NCBI GenBank assembly: GCA_017501525.1
Contig: JAFVWT010000005.1
Span: 1 to 48,918, forward strand
DNA: 48,918 bases
Source of the DNA: Bacteroidales bacterium
GTDB lineage: Bacteria; Bacteroidota; Bacteroidia; Bacteroidales; UBA932
Direction of reading: 5' to 3'
Both the position numbers and the translations under genes were made by a program. Below, in pieces: positions 17,000-24,602 of the stretch (positions are counted from its first letter, which is position 1; each line of letters starts with the position of its first letter). The notes under the pieces were generated by a model, which worked only from the letters and a program-made list of their open reading frames with translations, was not told the origin of the DNA and did not search any database.

Positions 17000-18430
17000 A
17001 TGGAAGAGAGATTTATTGAGAATTTTAAAAATGGTTTCCCTTTTTTGAAAGTAGTTTCAGCTGCAACTCCCAGTCGTGGAATTACAGTCCTTACCGAAGA
17101 ACAGCAACAACAGGCAGTTGCCCGATACGATGCTTTTAAAGGCAAATGTGTCAAATTTGTACCAGCCTCCGGAGCCGCTTCCAGAATGTTTAAGGATTTG
17201 TTTGAGGCGAGAGAGATTTTGTCCAATGGTGGAGAGCTTCCAAAAGATTCCAAAGTAGCCAAGTTTATTGCTCAAATAGCAGATTACCCTTTTTATAATG
17301 AGGAGATGTCAACTCTTTCGGCAGCCGAGATTTTGGATTATGTAGTTGCAGATAGGGGATATGATTATGGTAACCGTCCTAAGGGTCAGATTCTTTTCCA
17401 TAAATATGAAGATGAGATCAGAACAGCCTTTGAGGAACATTTGGTGGAGGGTGCGCTCTATGCCAGATCTGAAGATGGTTCGGTAAATATCCATTTTACT
17501 GTATCTCCTGCTCATCAGGCAGGTTTTGAAAAGATACTCGAACAGACCCGTGAGAAATATGAAAAGAGATATGGGGTCAGATATAATATTTCATTCAGCG
17601 TTCAGGACCCTTCTACAGATATTATTGCTGTGAATGAGGATAATACTCCTTTTTTGTTGGCAAATGGCAAACCTTTGTACCGTCCGGGCGGTCATGGGGC
17701 ATTGCTTAAAAATCTCGATGCGATAGACGGGGATGTCATTTTCCTGAAAAATATTGATAATGTTGTATATCAAGACTATTTGGATCAAACAATTTTGTGG
17801 AAGAAGGTGTTGGCAGGTAAGTTGATCGAACTTAGAGAGAAAATTTTCAGGTATCTTGAACTTCTTACAGATTTGGTGGAAAAGGGCGCTCAGGATGACT
17901 CCTTGTATCGGGAAGTGGTCGCTTTCCTTAAAGATGAACTCTCTATTGAGTTGCCTCAGACTTCAGATGCGGACAAGTATCAGATTTTGGTAGATAAACT
18001 CAATCGTCCGATTCGTGTTTGTGGTATGGTTAAGAATGAGGGTGAACCTGGTGGTGGACCTTATATTATAGAAGAGAACGACGGGGCAAGTTCATTGCAG
18101 ATTCTCGAAGGGGCTCAGTTGGATATGAACAATCCTCATGTTGTCAAATGTGTTAAGGAGGCTTCACATTTCAATCCTGTAGATGTGGTGTGCTCTACCA
18201 AGAATTTCAAGGGAGAGAAATTTGATTTACCCAAATATGTAGACCCTCAGACAGGTTTTATCTCTTCAAAGAGTTATGAAGGGAGAACCCTTAAAGCACA
18301 GGAACTTCCAGGACTATGGAATGGCTCGATGAGTAACTGGAATACTCTTTTTGTAGAGGTTCCTCTAATTACATTCAATCCTGTCAAGACTGTTTTTGAT
18401 CTGATGCGTGCAGAACATCGTGCGAAATAG
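17000..18430 (+). CDS. DUF4301 protein, nucleotidyltransferase-like features
   Basis: The 476-residue cytoplasmic protein belongs to DUF4301, a family of unknown function widespread in Bacteroidetes. Seen in the sequence: VPASGAASRM (54-63) near the N-terminus, which resembles the glycine-rich nucleotide loop of GT-A sugar nucleotidyltransferases; PGGHGALLKNL from residue 229; and FLKNIDN around 249-255, reminiscent of the metal-binding acidic motif of UDP-sugar pyrophosphorylases. A conserved MVKNEGEPGGGPYI block lies in the last third. The activity is an inference from these motifs. It is the last gene of the recF operon, with a terminator at 18461. Confidence 0.85.
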   Translation: MEERFIENFKNGFPFLKVVSAATPSRGITVLTEEQQQQAVARYDAFKGKCVKFVPASGAASRMFKDLFEAREILSNGGELPKDSKVAKFIAQIADYPFYNEEMSTLSAAEILDYVVADRGYDYGNRPKGQILFHKYEDEIRTAFEEHLVEGALYARSEDGSVNIHFTVSPAHQAGFEKILEQTREKYEKRYGVRYNISFSVQDPSTDIIAVNEDNTPFLLANGKPLYRPGGHGALLKNLDAIDGDVIFLKNIDNVVYQDYLDQTILWKKVLAGKLIELREKIFRYLELLTDLVEKGAQDDSLYREVVAFLKDELSIELPQTSDADKYQILVDKLNRPIRVCGMVKNEGEPGGGPYIIEENDGASSLQILEGAQLDMNNPHVVKCVKEASHFNPVDVVCSTKNFKGEKFDLPKYVDPQTGFISSKSYEGRTLKAQELPGLWNGSMSNWNTLFVEVPLITFNPVKTVFDLMRAEHRAK

Positions 18431-18460
18431 TAGTCTAGGGTGGTTTCCTGAAATTTTATC

Positions 18461-18491
18461 AAGGCAGTCCATAGAAGTGGCTGCCTTTTTT
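18461..18491 (+). terminator. terminator of the recF-pdxB operon
   Basis: The stem AAGGCAG/CTGCCTT (18461-18467 and 18481-18487), with an inner CCA/TGG pairing, is followed by T residues up to 18491. It lies 30 bases past the DUF4301 stop. Confidence 0.85.
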
Positions 18492-18592
18492 TCTCATTTC
18501 CATTTCTAATCCTTAATGTAGGTTCTGTTATATCGTTTCCAAAACGATTTCTGCAACTTTTTTCATGCAATCTTTTGTTTTTTATCAATAAT

Positions 18593-18658
18593 GTCACTCC
18601 TGCAACAATTAATGTCACTTTAGTCCTACTACTATAACTTATCTTATCTGTAAATTTG
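18593..18658 (+). promoter_or_regulatory. site A: 21-bp-spaced GTCAC direct repeats plus -7 box
   Basis: GTCAC occurs at 18593-18597 and 18614-18618, exactly 21 bases apart (two helix turns), in the wider contexts AATGTCACTCC and AATGTCACTTTA. The -7 box TAAATTTG (18651-18658) follows the second copy after 32 bases. No good TTTG -33 is present, as expected for an activator-dependent promoter. The same arrangement recurs at sites B (28619-28683) and C (33349-33414). The likely binder is the hybrid regulator at 30372-33344. Confidence 0.7.
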
Positions 18659-18683
18659 TAAAAACCTTATAAATTATTGGATT

Positions 18684-19082
18684 ATGGATATAACAATCAA
18701 GTTTCAGGAAATTACAAATTTGCTAAAAAGGGTAGCAAATGCAGATGTATGTGTAAAATATATTGATACGAACTCAATTCAGGTAATTCATAATGCTCAG
18801 GAGGGTTCTGCTATTCCTTCTTTTGATGTAAAGTTGAAGTTTGAGTTTGTTGGAGAAAACAAGTTCAAATTGCATTATCAGTGTGATGAGTCTCTTTCTG
18901 CAATGGTAGTTGGTCTTCTTGCAATGGCAAATATGAGTGGGGTTGGTATCAATTCAGCTGACAAATATATTCAGATCGACCTCAATGCTGTGGAGGTGGC
19001 TGAACCTTTTGTATCGAATGCATCATTTGCAGATATTGTATTTGATGAAGAGGGATTGCTGATCAAACTCCCTATAAAGTAG
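18684..19082 (+). CDS. small soluble protein of unknown function, first gene of a surface operon
   Basis: I do not recognise this 132-residue protein. It has no signal peptide or membrane helix. A helix-like start (MDITIKFQEITNLLKRV) is followed by beta-rich text (SFDVKLKFEFVGENKFKLHY), a small-residue stretch (GLLAMANMSGVGINSA) and an acidic-hydrophobic tail. It is probably cytoplasmic. It is the first gene behind site A and is followed after 98 bases by an exported OmpA/DUF3575 protein, so it should be co-regulated with surface proteins. The reading frame and spacing are convincing; the function is open. Confidence 0.7.
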   Translation: MDITIKFQEITNLLKRVANADVCVKYIDTNSIQVIHNAQEGSAIPSFDVKLKFEFVGENKFKLHYQCDESLSAMVVGLLAMANMSGVGINSADKYIQIDLNAVEVAEPFVSNASFADIVFDEEGLLIKLPIK

Positions 19083-19154
19083 TCCTGGAGCATAGTCAAG
19101 ACCGATTGTAGAGTCAGGACCGAAAAGAAATTATTAAGTTAAATTTAAAATGGC

Positions 19155-19171
19155 GGGAATTGTATATTCCC
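19155..19171 (+). promoter_or_regulatory. small hairpin just upstream of a start codon
   Basis: GGGAAT (19155-19160) and ATTCCC (19166-19171) form a six-base stem ending nine bases before the ATG at 19181. It could mask the ribosome site of the OmpA/DUF3575 gene. Its size also allows a chance occurrence. Confidence 0.3.
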
Positions 19172-19180
19172 CTTTAATCT

Positions 19181-20434
19181 ATGTTGAGAAAATTTTTATT
19201 TATAGTTTTATGGACAATTGTCCCAGTGGGCCTTTCTGCTCAGGCATTGTCTGAAATTTGGGTTACATCTGATACCTTGCAGGTATATTTCCCTCAAGGT
19301 GAGTCAATACTTGAACCTGAGTTCCGTAATAATGGGGAGAGTCTAAAGAAGTTTACCGAGAATTTCCATCAGATGAAGGAGACAGAAGGTAGTAAAGTTA
19401 TGAGTGTTTTGATTGTTTCTGGTGCTTCCCCCGAAGGAAGAATAAGTCTTAACCGCAGATTGTCTGATGAGAGAGCTAATGCTGTTTTAGATTATTTGCT
19501 TGAGCAGGAACTTCTTGATCCGTCAGAAGTGGATGTGGAGTCAAGAGGTGTAGACTGGAAAGGGCTTTATACTATTATGGAGTATTCTGACTTGCCGTAT
19601 CGTCAGGATGTGATGGCTATAATTTCAGGCCCTGAGACCGATACAGTCAAAGGTAAAGTGATAGAGGTCAGACAGAAAGCTCTTATGAATCTTGATAATG
19701 GGAAGGTGTGGAATGAAATATACGATAACTATTTCCCAAATCTTCGTGGAACAATGGTTATGATTGTGTGGAATATCAAAAGGGAAATCAAGATACCTGC
19801 CCCTATCGTCTCTGCTCCTGAACAAGTTTCCGAGCCAGAATTGGAGACTGCTCCACAGCCTCAACCAGAAATAAAGCAGCTTCCTGAACAAAGTCCCGCT
19901 CCTGCTCCCGCGTGGTCATTTGCAATGGTGGCAAAGACAAATCTTTTATATGATGGAATGTTGATTCCCAATCTCGGTGTTGAATTTGGTATATGGAAGG
20001 GATTGGTTCTGGATATCAATTATATGCATAATATCTGGCTAAGAGTGGATTATTCTTACTGGTACAGAGTGCATGGCGCAGAATTCGGTCTTAAATATTA
20101 TTTCAATAAGGAAAAAGTTCCTTTTAAAGAGGGTCACCATGTCGGACTTTATGCACAAATGCTCACTTTTGATATTACCGGAATACTTGTTGATGCAGAG
20201 CCCTGGAAGTTTGGTCCGATGTTGACTTATGGTTATACTCTTCCTATTACCCGCAGATTGAATCTCGATTTCGAGGTTGGTCTCGGATTGCTTTTTGGCG
20301 ATGTATATAAATATGATGCGGTGGATCATTTAAGACTCCTTAGGGAGATAGAGGATTTCGCTTTTGTCCCTAAAGCAGGAGTGACACTTCAATATTTGAT
20401 AGGTAAGAATAACTATAACCAAAAGAAAAAATAA
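19181..20434 (+). CDS. exported OmpA-like / DUF3575 two-domain protein
   Basis: The 417-residue protein has a signal peptide (1-22, ending GLSAQA). It carries an OmpA-like peptidoglycan-associated domain (about 25-190, with VYFPQGESILEPEF and SGASPEGRISLNRRLSDERANAV), a proline/glutamate-rich linker (about 205-243) and a C-terminal DUF3575 domain (about 245-400, AKTNLLYDGMLIPNLGVEFGI, YYFNKE), which is predicted to form a barrel. In Bacteroidetes such proteins often accompany fimbrial or surface-lipoprotein genes. It lies 13 bases before a lipoprotein gene. Function is inferred as envelope attachment or surface assembly. Confidence 0.8.
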   Translation: MLRKFLFIVLWTIVPVGLSAQALSEIWVTSDTLQVYFPQGESILEPEFRNNGESLKKFTENFHQMKETEGSKVMSVLIVSGASPEGRISLNRRLSDERANAVLDYLLEQELLDPSEVDVESRGVDWKGLYTIMEYSDLPYRQDVMAIISGPETDTVKGKVIEVRQKALMNLDNGKVWNEIYDNYFPNLRGTMVMIVWNIKREIKIPAPIVSAPEQVSEPELETAPQPQPEIKQLPEQSPAPAPAWSFAMVAKTNLLYDGMLIPNLGVEFGIWKGLVLDINYMHNIWLRVDYSYWYRVHGAEFGLKYYFNKEKVPFKEGHHVGLYAQMLTFDITGILVDAEPWKFGPMLTYGYTLPITRRLNLDFEVGLGLLFGDVYKYDAVDHLRLLREIEDFAFVPKAGVTLQYLIGKNNYNQKKK

Positions 20435-20447
20435 TCAGAAAACAATT

Positions 20448-21338
20448 ATGAAGAATAAATATTTAAAAATAGTATTGATATTGGCTTCTGCTGCATTTGT
20501 TTCATGTACAAAGCACGACCCTTTTGATAATTATCCTCCAAAGGGACCGATATGGATCCTTTCTTGTTTTGAATCTGAAAATTATTCGGACAGGAATACG
20601 AATAACTTTTTCTCTTATGCCGATTTGGTGGATAATGGGCTTCTACAGGTTTCACAATCTAATGGAGGTGGATATTTCCGCGTTCCCACATCAGGAGAAT
20701 TGCAGATGATTTTTCCGAAATTTGAGGATATGGAGATTGTAGATCGATATAGCATCAGTTTGCCTTTAAGTTTTGAGTGGCTTCCTACAGAGGATATAAT
20801 AATATTTAATGAGACAGCCTATCTGGAGAATAATAATAATGGTTCTGTTTATAAAAACGGAGAGACAGTAAGTGGAGAAAGTAGGATTTGTTATATAACT
20901 GACCCCGATAGTCAATATTTGTTGAATTTTGCACTTCGTTTTAAGGGGACATCCCAATATGCTGCATACCGATATGAATTGAAGGAACTTTCATATAATT
21001 CTCAGTATATTTTGATAAATCTCAAAGCGAAATGGCTCAAGGCGGATGATACTTCAACGACAATGGAAGATATTGTAAAACAGGATTATTGGGATTCAGA
21101 TTATTTTGAATTAAATATCCCTCTTGAGTTCTATAATGATGGAAACAATATTTTTGCAGACAGGTGTGGACTGTTATCGTCAACATTGGAATATGGTTCA
21201 CCTGTAATTGGTTGTTACGATTGGGAACTTGCAGGAATGGATAAAGATAATTCCGAGGATCTATATAAGTATAATCTTAGAATGATAGGCTGTAATCAGG
21301 AAGGTGAACCGGTTAGTAGAATTAATGAAGGCAAATAA
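20448..21338 (+). CDS. surface lipoprotein of unknown function
   Basis: The 296-residue protein begins with a lipoprotein signal peptide (LASAAFVSC, lipid cysteine at residue 20). Two stretches recall the Bacteroidetes/Fibrobacter 'major paralogous domain' lipoproteins: FRVPTSGELQMIF and YLLNFALRFKGTSQYAAYRYEL. The rest is aromatic- and asparagine-rich beta-type sequence. It ends the operon that starts at 18684, before hairpins at 21342 and 21384. Probably anchored in the outer membrane. The ligand is unknown and the family call is tentative. Confidence 0.7.
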   Translation: MKNKYLKIVLILASAAFVSCTKHDPFDNYPPKGPIWILSCFESENYSDRNTNNFFSYADLVDNGLLQVSQSNGGGYFRVPTSGELQMIFPKFEDMEIVDRYSISLPLSFEWLPTEDIIIFNETAYLENNNNGSVYKNGETVSGESRICYITDPDSQYLLNFALRFKGTSQYAAYRYELKELSYNSQYILINLKAKWLKADDTSTTMEDIVKQDYWDSDYFELNIPLEFYNDGNNIFADRCGLLSSTLEYGSPVIGCYDWELAGMDKDNSEDLYKYNLRMIGCNQEGEPVSRINEGK

Positions 21339-21341
21339 CTC

Positions 21342-21361
21342 AACTCAATTTTAATTGAGTT
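21342..21361 (+). terminator. short perfect hairpin after the lipoprotein gene
   Basis: AACTCAATT and AATTGAGTT form a perfect inverted repeat around two T, four bases past the stop codon. It lacks a clear T-run and probably protects the mRNA end or assists the stronger hairpin that follows. Confidence 0.45.
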
Positions 21362-21383
21362 CTCAATCATGTAGGTTTATTGT

Positions 21384-21425
21384 TTTACGAGGTGCGATAT
21401 GTTATCGTAACCTCGTAAATTTTAT
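21384..21425. terminator. strong terminator of the 18684-21338 operon
   Basis: TTTACGAGGT (21384-21393) pairs perfectly with ACCTCGTAAA (21410-21419). Inside, CGAT/ATCG extends the stem. TTTTA follows. It can act on both strands. Confidence 0.75.
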
Positions 21426-21485
21426 ATGGGCACCTGTCTTTTATAACAACGATAGAGATAATTATGCTGCCCTTCAAAAATCTTA

Positions 21486-21517
21486 TTTGCGAAATTCTTG
21501 AACAAACATTAAATTTG
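21486..21517 (+). promoter_or_regulatory. promoter of the TerB-like gene
   Basis: TTTG (21486-21489), a 20-base spacer and TAAATTTG (21510-21517) match the Bacteroidetes consensus exactly. The start codon at 21563 follows after about 40 bases. Confidence 0.7.
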
Positions 21518-21562
21518 TAGACAATTAGTTGCTGCCAATTATAACCACTAAAGGATACTAAT

Positions 21563-21877
21563 ATGAATATAACTGAATTTAAAGTGATGGCATTATTGTA
21601 TGTGGCAAACATTGATGGAAATGTTAAAGCTGAGGAAGTAAGAGCTATTATTGAAAAAACTGACAAGAGTACATTCGAGAGTGTAAATGCACTTTTCTCG
21701 AAAATGAATGATGCAGAAGTTCTGGATTACATCAATAAAAACAAGCCTGCATTTATCTCTACAGCATCTGATCTTCAAGTATTGATAAACGACTGTCGCG
21801 CCATTATCTCAGCCGATAATAAAAATACAGTGATGGAAGAATATATTGTTAGAGCATTGGAGAGAATCTTAAGATAA
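21563..21877 (+). CDS. TerB-like helical protein
   Basis: The 104-residue acidic, all-helical protein begins FKVMALLYVANIDGNVKAEEVRAI, which matches the TerB/DjlA-type helix pair with its acidic DG turn. That domain binds divalent metal in tellurite-resistance and related proteins. No other ter genes are near, so a tellurite role is not implied. It is monocistronic, with its own promoter at 21486-21517. A palindromic repeat starts right after its stop codon. Confidence 0.65.
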   Translation: MNITEFKVMALLYVANIDGNVKAEEVRAIIEKTDKSTFESVNALFSKMNDAEVLDYINKNKPAFISTASDLQVLINDCRAIISADNKNTVMEEYIVRALERILR

Positions 21878-21988
21878 CTCCAATAAATTACATGTTTAAA
21901 GGATAGGATTTCAAATCTTTGCGTTCTTTATGTTTTTTCTTGTGGAAAATTCCATAAGCCTTCGCCAAGTCATTTATTGAACATCCCT
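21878..21988 (+). repeat. dispersed palindromic intergenic repeat, copy 1
   Basis: This copy aligns along its whole length with the reverse complement of the copy at 29449-29564. Shared landmarks in order are ATAAATTACA, GTTTAAAGG, TTTGCGTTCTTTATG, GAAAATTCCATAA and GAACATCCC. The centre TTTATG/CCATAA folds into a hairpin. Confidence 0.65.
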
Positions 21989-22028
21989 TAAAGTAATTTA
22001 TAATCCATTTTTAACAATAGCTGAATAA

Positions 22029-22076
22029 CCCCGTTCGTAATATTGCTCGGTGCAATAGCGGACGGGGTGATTTTTT
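22029..22076 (+). terminator. GC-rich terminator in the gene-free stretch
   Basis: CCCCGTTCG (22029-22037) pairs with CGGACGGGG (22059-22067), with one G-T pair. The inner stem TATTGC/GCAATA makes a long two-part hairpin, and six T follow at 22071-22076. It is probably the end of the TerB-like transcript. Confidence 0.7.
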
Positions 22077-22126
22077 AGAAGGGTAGTATCATTTTATAAG
22101 TAGCTTCTGTAACTCTCTAAAATTAA

Positions 22127-22180
22127 GTCATTCCAGATCTTAAGTGGAGATAGATGCTCGGTCAAGCCAAGCATGACGAT
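22127..22180. repeat. degenerate REP-like palindrome
   Basis: The text GTCATTCC, then TGGAGATAGATGCTCGG, then TCAAGCCAAGCATGACGA resembles a widespread bacterial intergenic palindrome in which ATGCxCGG and CCGxGCAT flank TCAAG. Here the second arm has drifted (CCAAGCAT). The assignment is from memory of the motif. Confidence 0.45.
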
Positions 22181-22201
22181 TTAGGTTTTATTGGCATTTA
22201 A

Positions 22202-22408
22202 GGGGATTATTGTAAATTCCACGTTTTAAAGTTATGATGATTTAACCTTAAAACGTGGAATTGAAAAGTTTTGCGTTCTTTATGGCTTTTCTTGTAATCT
22301 TCCCACCTTCCTATCACTCACATTGCACCGTTATGCTCAATCAAGAAAAATGAAAATCTTCTCGGAGAAAATTCCATAAATCCCAGCAAAGTCTTTTATT
22401 TAACATAC
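22202..22408 (+). repeat. dispersed palindromic intergenic repeat, copy 2 (with insertions)
   Basis: The same landmarks as copy 1 and the copy at 29449 appear in order: GTAAATTCCACGTTTTAAAG, TTTTGCGTTCTTTATGG, GGAGAAAATTCCATAAATC, CAGCAAAGTCTTTTAT and AACAT. Two extra parts interrupt it. One is a perfect-looking hairpin (CCACGTTTTAA at 22219-22229 with TTAAAACGTGG at 22248-22258). The other is about 60 bases between TTTATGG and the final GGAGAAAA. It abuts the stop codon of the lipoprotein gene at 22409 and may end that transcript. Confidence 0.65.
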
Positions 22409-23299
22409 CTAAATTTTGTTTGCTACGATAATATTGTCGAGTCCAAATGCAAATTGGTCTGTTACATCGTGGTGTCTGAATACAATTCTGATTGTTTTTC
22501 CTGCAAATTGTTCTAATTCTACAGATTTGAGGCTGTAATCAGCCGTACTTAATGTTTCACTGAATACTTCTGTGTCATTTTCTCCCTCTCTGATATACAC
22601 TGTGTAATGTTCTGCATACCAACTTATGTCTGTGGCAAATACAGTCCAAGAGAGTGTGTATTCTCCGCTTGGGATAGTTATCTCGGGGCTGATAAGGTAA
22701 TTGTCAGGTGTAAGTGCTGCACCTGTATCATTGCTGTATGATAATGATACTATGGCATCTGTATCATCCACTCCTACAGGTTGACGGAATATGACACTTC
22801 CCAACTCCCAATTGAATCCATCTCCATCGGCATCAACGACCTCCCATCCTTCTGAAAGTCCTGAATCAAAATTTTCAGAAAGAAGAACGTCGGTTTCCGG
22901 GTTTTCCGGGTTTTCTGGGTTTTCCGGATTTTCCGGATTTTCCGGATTGTCAGAACTTATAACATTAACCTTGAAGTATGCTTCTACTTTTTCGTAAAAA
23001 GCGGTTATGTAGGTTTCCCCTTCAGAAATACCTTCAATAGTACCATCTTCAACAGAAGCAATACTTTCGTCCTCGCTATACCATTCAAGAAGTATATTCT
23101 GGTCGGCATTTTCAGGAAGAAGCTCGTATGTGACATTGAATTCTTCCCCAATTTCTAAGGTAAGGATATCATCAATTATGTTTGTGAAGATAATCTCTTC
23201 AACCTGAACGCTCTCTTCCTTTTGTTCTTTCTTACAAGAAGAAAAGATTGCGGCACAGCAAATAATGATTGCTGTAATGATTATCATCTCTCTTTTCAT
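22409..23299 (-). CDS. Big2/choice-of-anchor-J surface lipoprotein
   Basis: The 296-residue protein has a lipoprotein signal peptide (AAIFSSC, lipid cysteine at residue 21). A bacterial Ig-like Big2 domain follows (about 35-115; IEGISEGETYITAFY). Next is a tandem PEN tract (about 117-134) and a C-terminal choice-of-anchor-J type domain (about 138-296, starting SENFDSGLSEGWEVVDADGDGFNWELG). Its Big2 domain resembles that of the 624-residue neighbour (EIIFxN near the start, ASVEDG), so the two are paralogues. It is the last gene of the six-gene operon driven from site B. Confidence 0.82.
   Translation of the reverse strand: MKREMIIITAIIICCAAIFSSCKKEQKEESVQVEEIIFTNIIDDILTLEIGEEFNVTYELLPENADQNILLEWYSEDESIASVEDGTIEGISEGETYITAFYEKVEAYFKVNVISSDNPENPENPENPENPENPETDVLLSENFDSGLSEGWEVVDADGDGFNWELGSVIFRQPVGVDDTDAIVSLSYSNDTGAALTPDNYLISPEITIPSGEYTLSWTVFATDISWYAEHYTVYIREGENDTEVFSETLSTADYSLKSVELEQFAGKTIRIVFRHHDVTDQFAFGLDNIIVANKI
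22893..22947. repeat. tandem 9-bp repeat encoding Pro-Glu-Asn
   Basis: About six units of GTTTTCCGG, or variants with ATTTTCCGG, run in frame and encode the PEN linker between the Big2 domain and the C-terminal domain of the lipoprotein at 22409-23299. Nine-base units keep the frame when copy number changes. Confidence 0.85.
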
Positions 23300-23305
23300 G
23301 GTTGT

Positions 23306-23584
23306 TTATTTTATAATCTCGTTTATTTTGTTGTCAATTGCATCATCTATTTTGTTGTCAATCTTGTTCTTGACATTTCTGATTTTGCTCTGAGCCTTAT
23401 ATTTGACCTCATCTTTGACCTCATCTATTTTCTCCTGGATATATTCTTTTCCTGCATCTTTGATCCTCTCCTTGACTGAGTAGTTGTCATAAGGGACTCC
23501 ATACTCGACTTTGTAGTATTTATGATTGCCAATGCCCAAAAGATCGAGAATCCGGTGTAGGATATTTGAGAGATATTGGCTCAT
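23306..23584 (-). CDS. small charged helical protein with a YGVP motif
   Basis: This 92-residue protein (from MSQYLSNILHRIL) is not recognised as a family. The N-terminal third (LLGIGNHKYYKVEYGVPYDNYSVK) resembles the start of the radical-SAM-associated lipoprotein at 43212-43688 (LLGISMTG..., CEYGVPHAEFEVKGK) but lacks a lipobox. The rest is a long, highly charged helix with repeats such as KIRNVKNKIDNKIDDAIDNKI. An in-frame ATG seven codons earlier would overlap the previous gene; this start lies 10 bases after that stop. It is the fifth gene of the six-gene operon. Confidence 0.65.
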   Translation of the reverse strand: MSQYLSNILHRILDLLGIGNHKYYKVEYGVPYDNYSVKERIKDAGKEYIQEKIDEVKDEVKYKAQSKIRNVKNKIDNKIDDAIDNKINEIIK

Positions 23585-23594
23585 ATTCAAAATG

Positions 23595-24527
23595 TTATTT
23601 ACCAAAATAGTAGTTCAAACTAATTCTGCATCCGATATTTTCTGTTCCGTAAAGGACTGCATTGCTACCGGGACTTACAAGTGAGTTAAATTCCATTACG
23701 CTGCCTGAGTTGGAGTTGAACCCTTCATAAACTGTCCAGGTCTGAGGTTGGAATGTGAACATGACGGGGGTAAAATTAAGGGCAAGTCCCAATGAAAGGG
23801 ATTCGGCAACAAAGCACTCAAGCCCCATATCTACCGAGAATCCGATTCCATGGATATATCCCTGGTTGTAACTTTCAACAGGACGTGCGTATGTGATTCC
23901 GTTCACTGCCATAAAGTCGTTGACTCCACCATCTTGTATGGTTCCCATCAAAGGCATTGTAGTAGGTACTCTATTATATTCGGTCATTTGATTTCCATAG
24001 GAGTAGTTGAGTTTTCCACCTGCAATGGAGTATATAACATCCCAACCCCAAACAAAGCGTACAGCTCTTTCTCCGAGTTTGTACTCGCCCCCAAGCATAA
24101 TGGAAACGCTGTTATATGCTGACGTTGCGCGGTCCACTACTTTGTTTTGTGTGTTTGGATCCAATGAGTAAGAAAGGTCATCCCTTACATATTCATTATA
24201 GTTTACAACACTACCATTGATACCTATTGTAGCTCTTAGTGCGCTTTTTTGTGAGGTCTGGTATTTGATACGGACTGCAGCCAATGGGTCTTTGGACATA
24301 ATGAACATTTGTTTTGGATTGAGGGCAAGAGATGATATATATTCTCCCGCAAAATCACCTGACTCCGGTTGGATTGCAATTCCTGAGCTGATACTTGCCG
24401 GGTTGAATGTCACTCCAATTGCCCAGTCACCCTTTTTAGGAATATAATATTTCTTCTCTTGCGCTTGCAAATTTGAAATGCTTGCAAGTATTCCCAATAG
24501 AGCAAGAATGAGTATAGTTCTTTTCAT
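23595..24527 (-). CDS. outer-membrane beta-barrel protein of the surface operon
   Basis: The 310-residue protein has a signal peptide (1-22, ending SNLQA). The rest reads as alternating amphipathic strands with Gly/aromatic pairs: GDWAIGVTFNPAS, SIMLGGEYKLGERAVRFVWGWDVIY and GFSVDMGLECFVAESLSLGLALNF. It closes with ENIGCRISLNYYFGK, a typical C-terminal barrel strand. No catalytic motif is visible. It is the fourth gene of the operon, flanked by a lipoprotein gene upstream and the small YGVP protein downstream. It may be the membrane port or anchor for the secreted partners, which is an inference from context. Confidence 0.78.
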   Translation of the reverse strand: MKRTILILALLGILASISNLQAQEKKYYIPKKGDWAIGVTFNPASISSGIAIQPESGDFAGEYISSLALNPKQMFIMSKDPLAAVRIKYQTSQKSALRATIGINGSVVNYNEYVRDDLSYSLDPNTQNKVVDRATSAYNSVSIMLGGEYKLGERAVRFVWGWDVIYSIAGGKLNYSYGNQMTEYNRVPTTMPLMGTIQDGGVNDFMAVNGITYARPVESYNQGYIHGIGFSVDMGLECFVAESLSLGLALNFTPVMFTFQPQTWTVYEGFNSNSGSVMEFNSLVSPGSNAVLYGTENIGCRISLNYYFGK

Positions 24528-24602
24528 TGTCGTTTATTTCTAATCAGTTAAAAATTTATTATTAGTTGGTTCAGTGATATTCTGAAACTTGTTTTGTTCT
24601 GC

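Noticed and set aside
21563-21877. Tellurite-resistance gene cluster
   Set aside because: Only one TerB-like gene, with no TerC, TerD or TerZ relatives around it.
22893-22947. CRISPR-like repeat array
   Set aside because: Units are nine bases without spacers and lie in frame inside a coding region.
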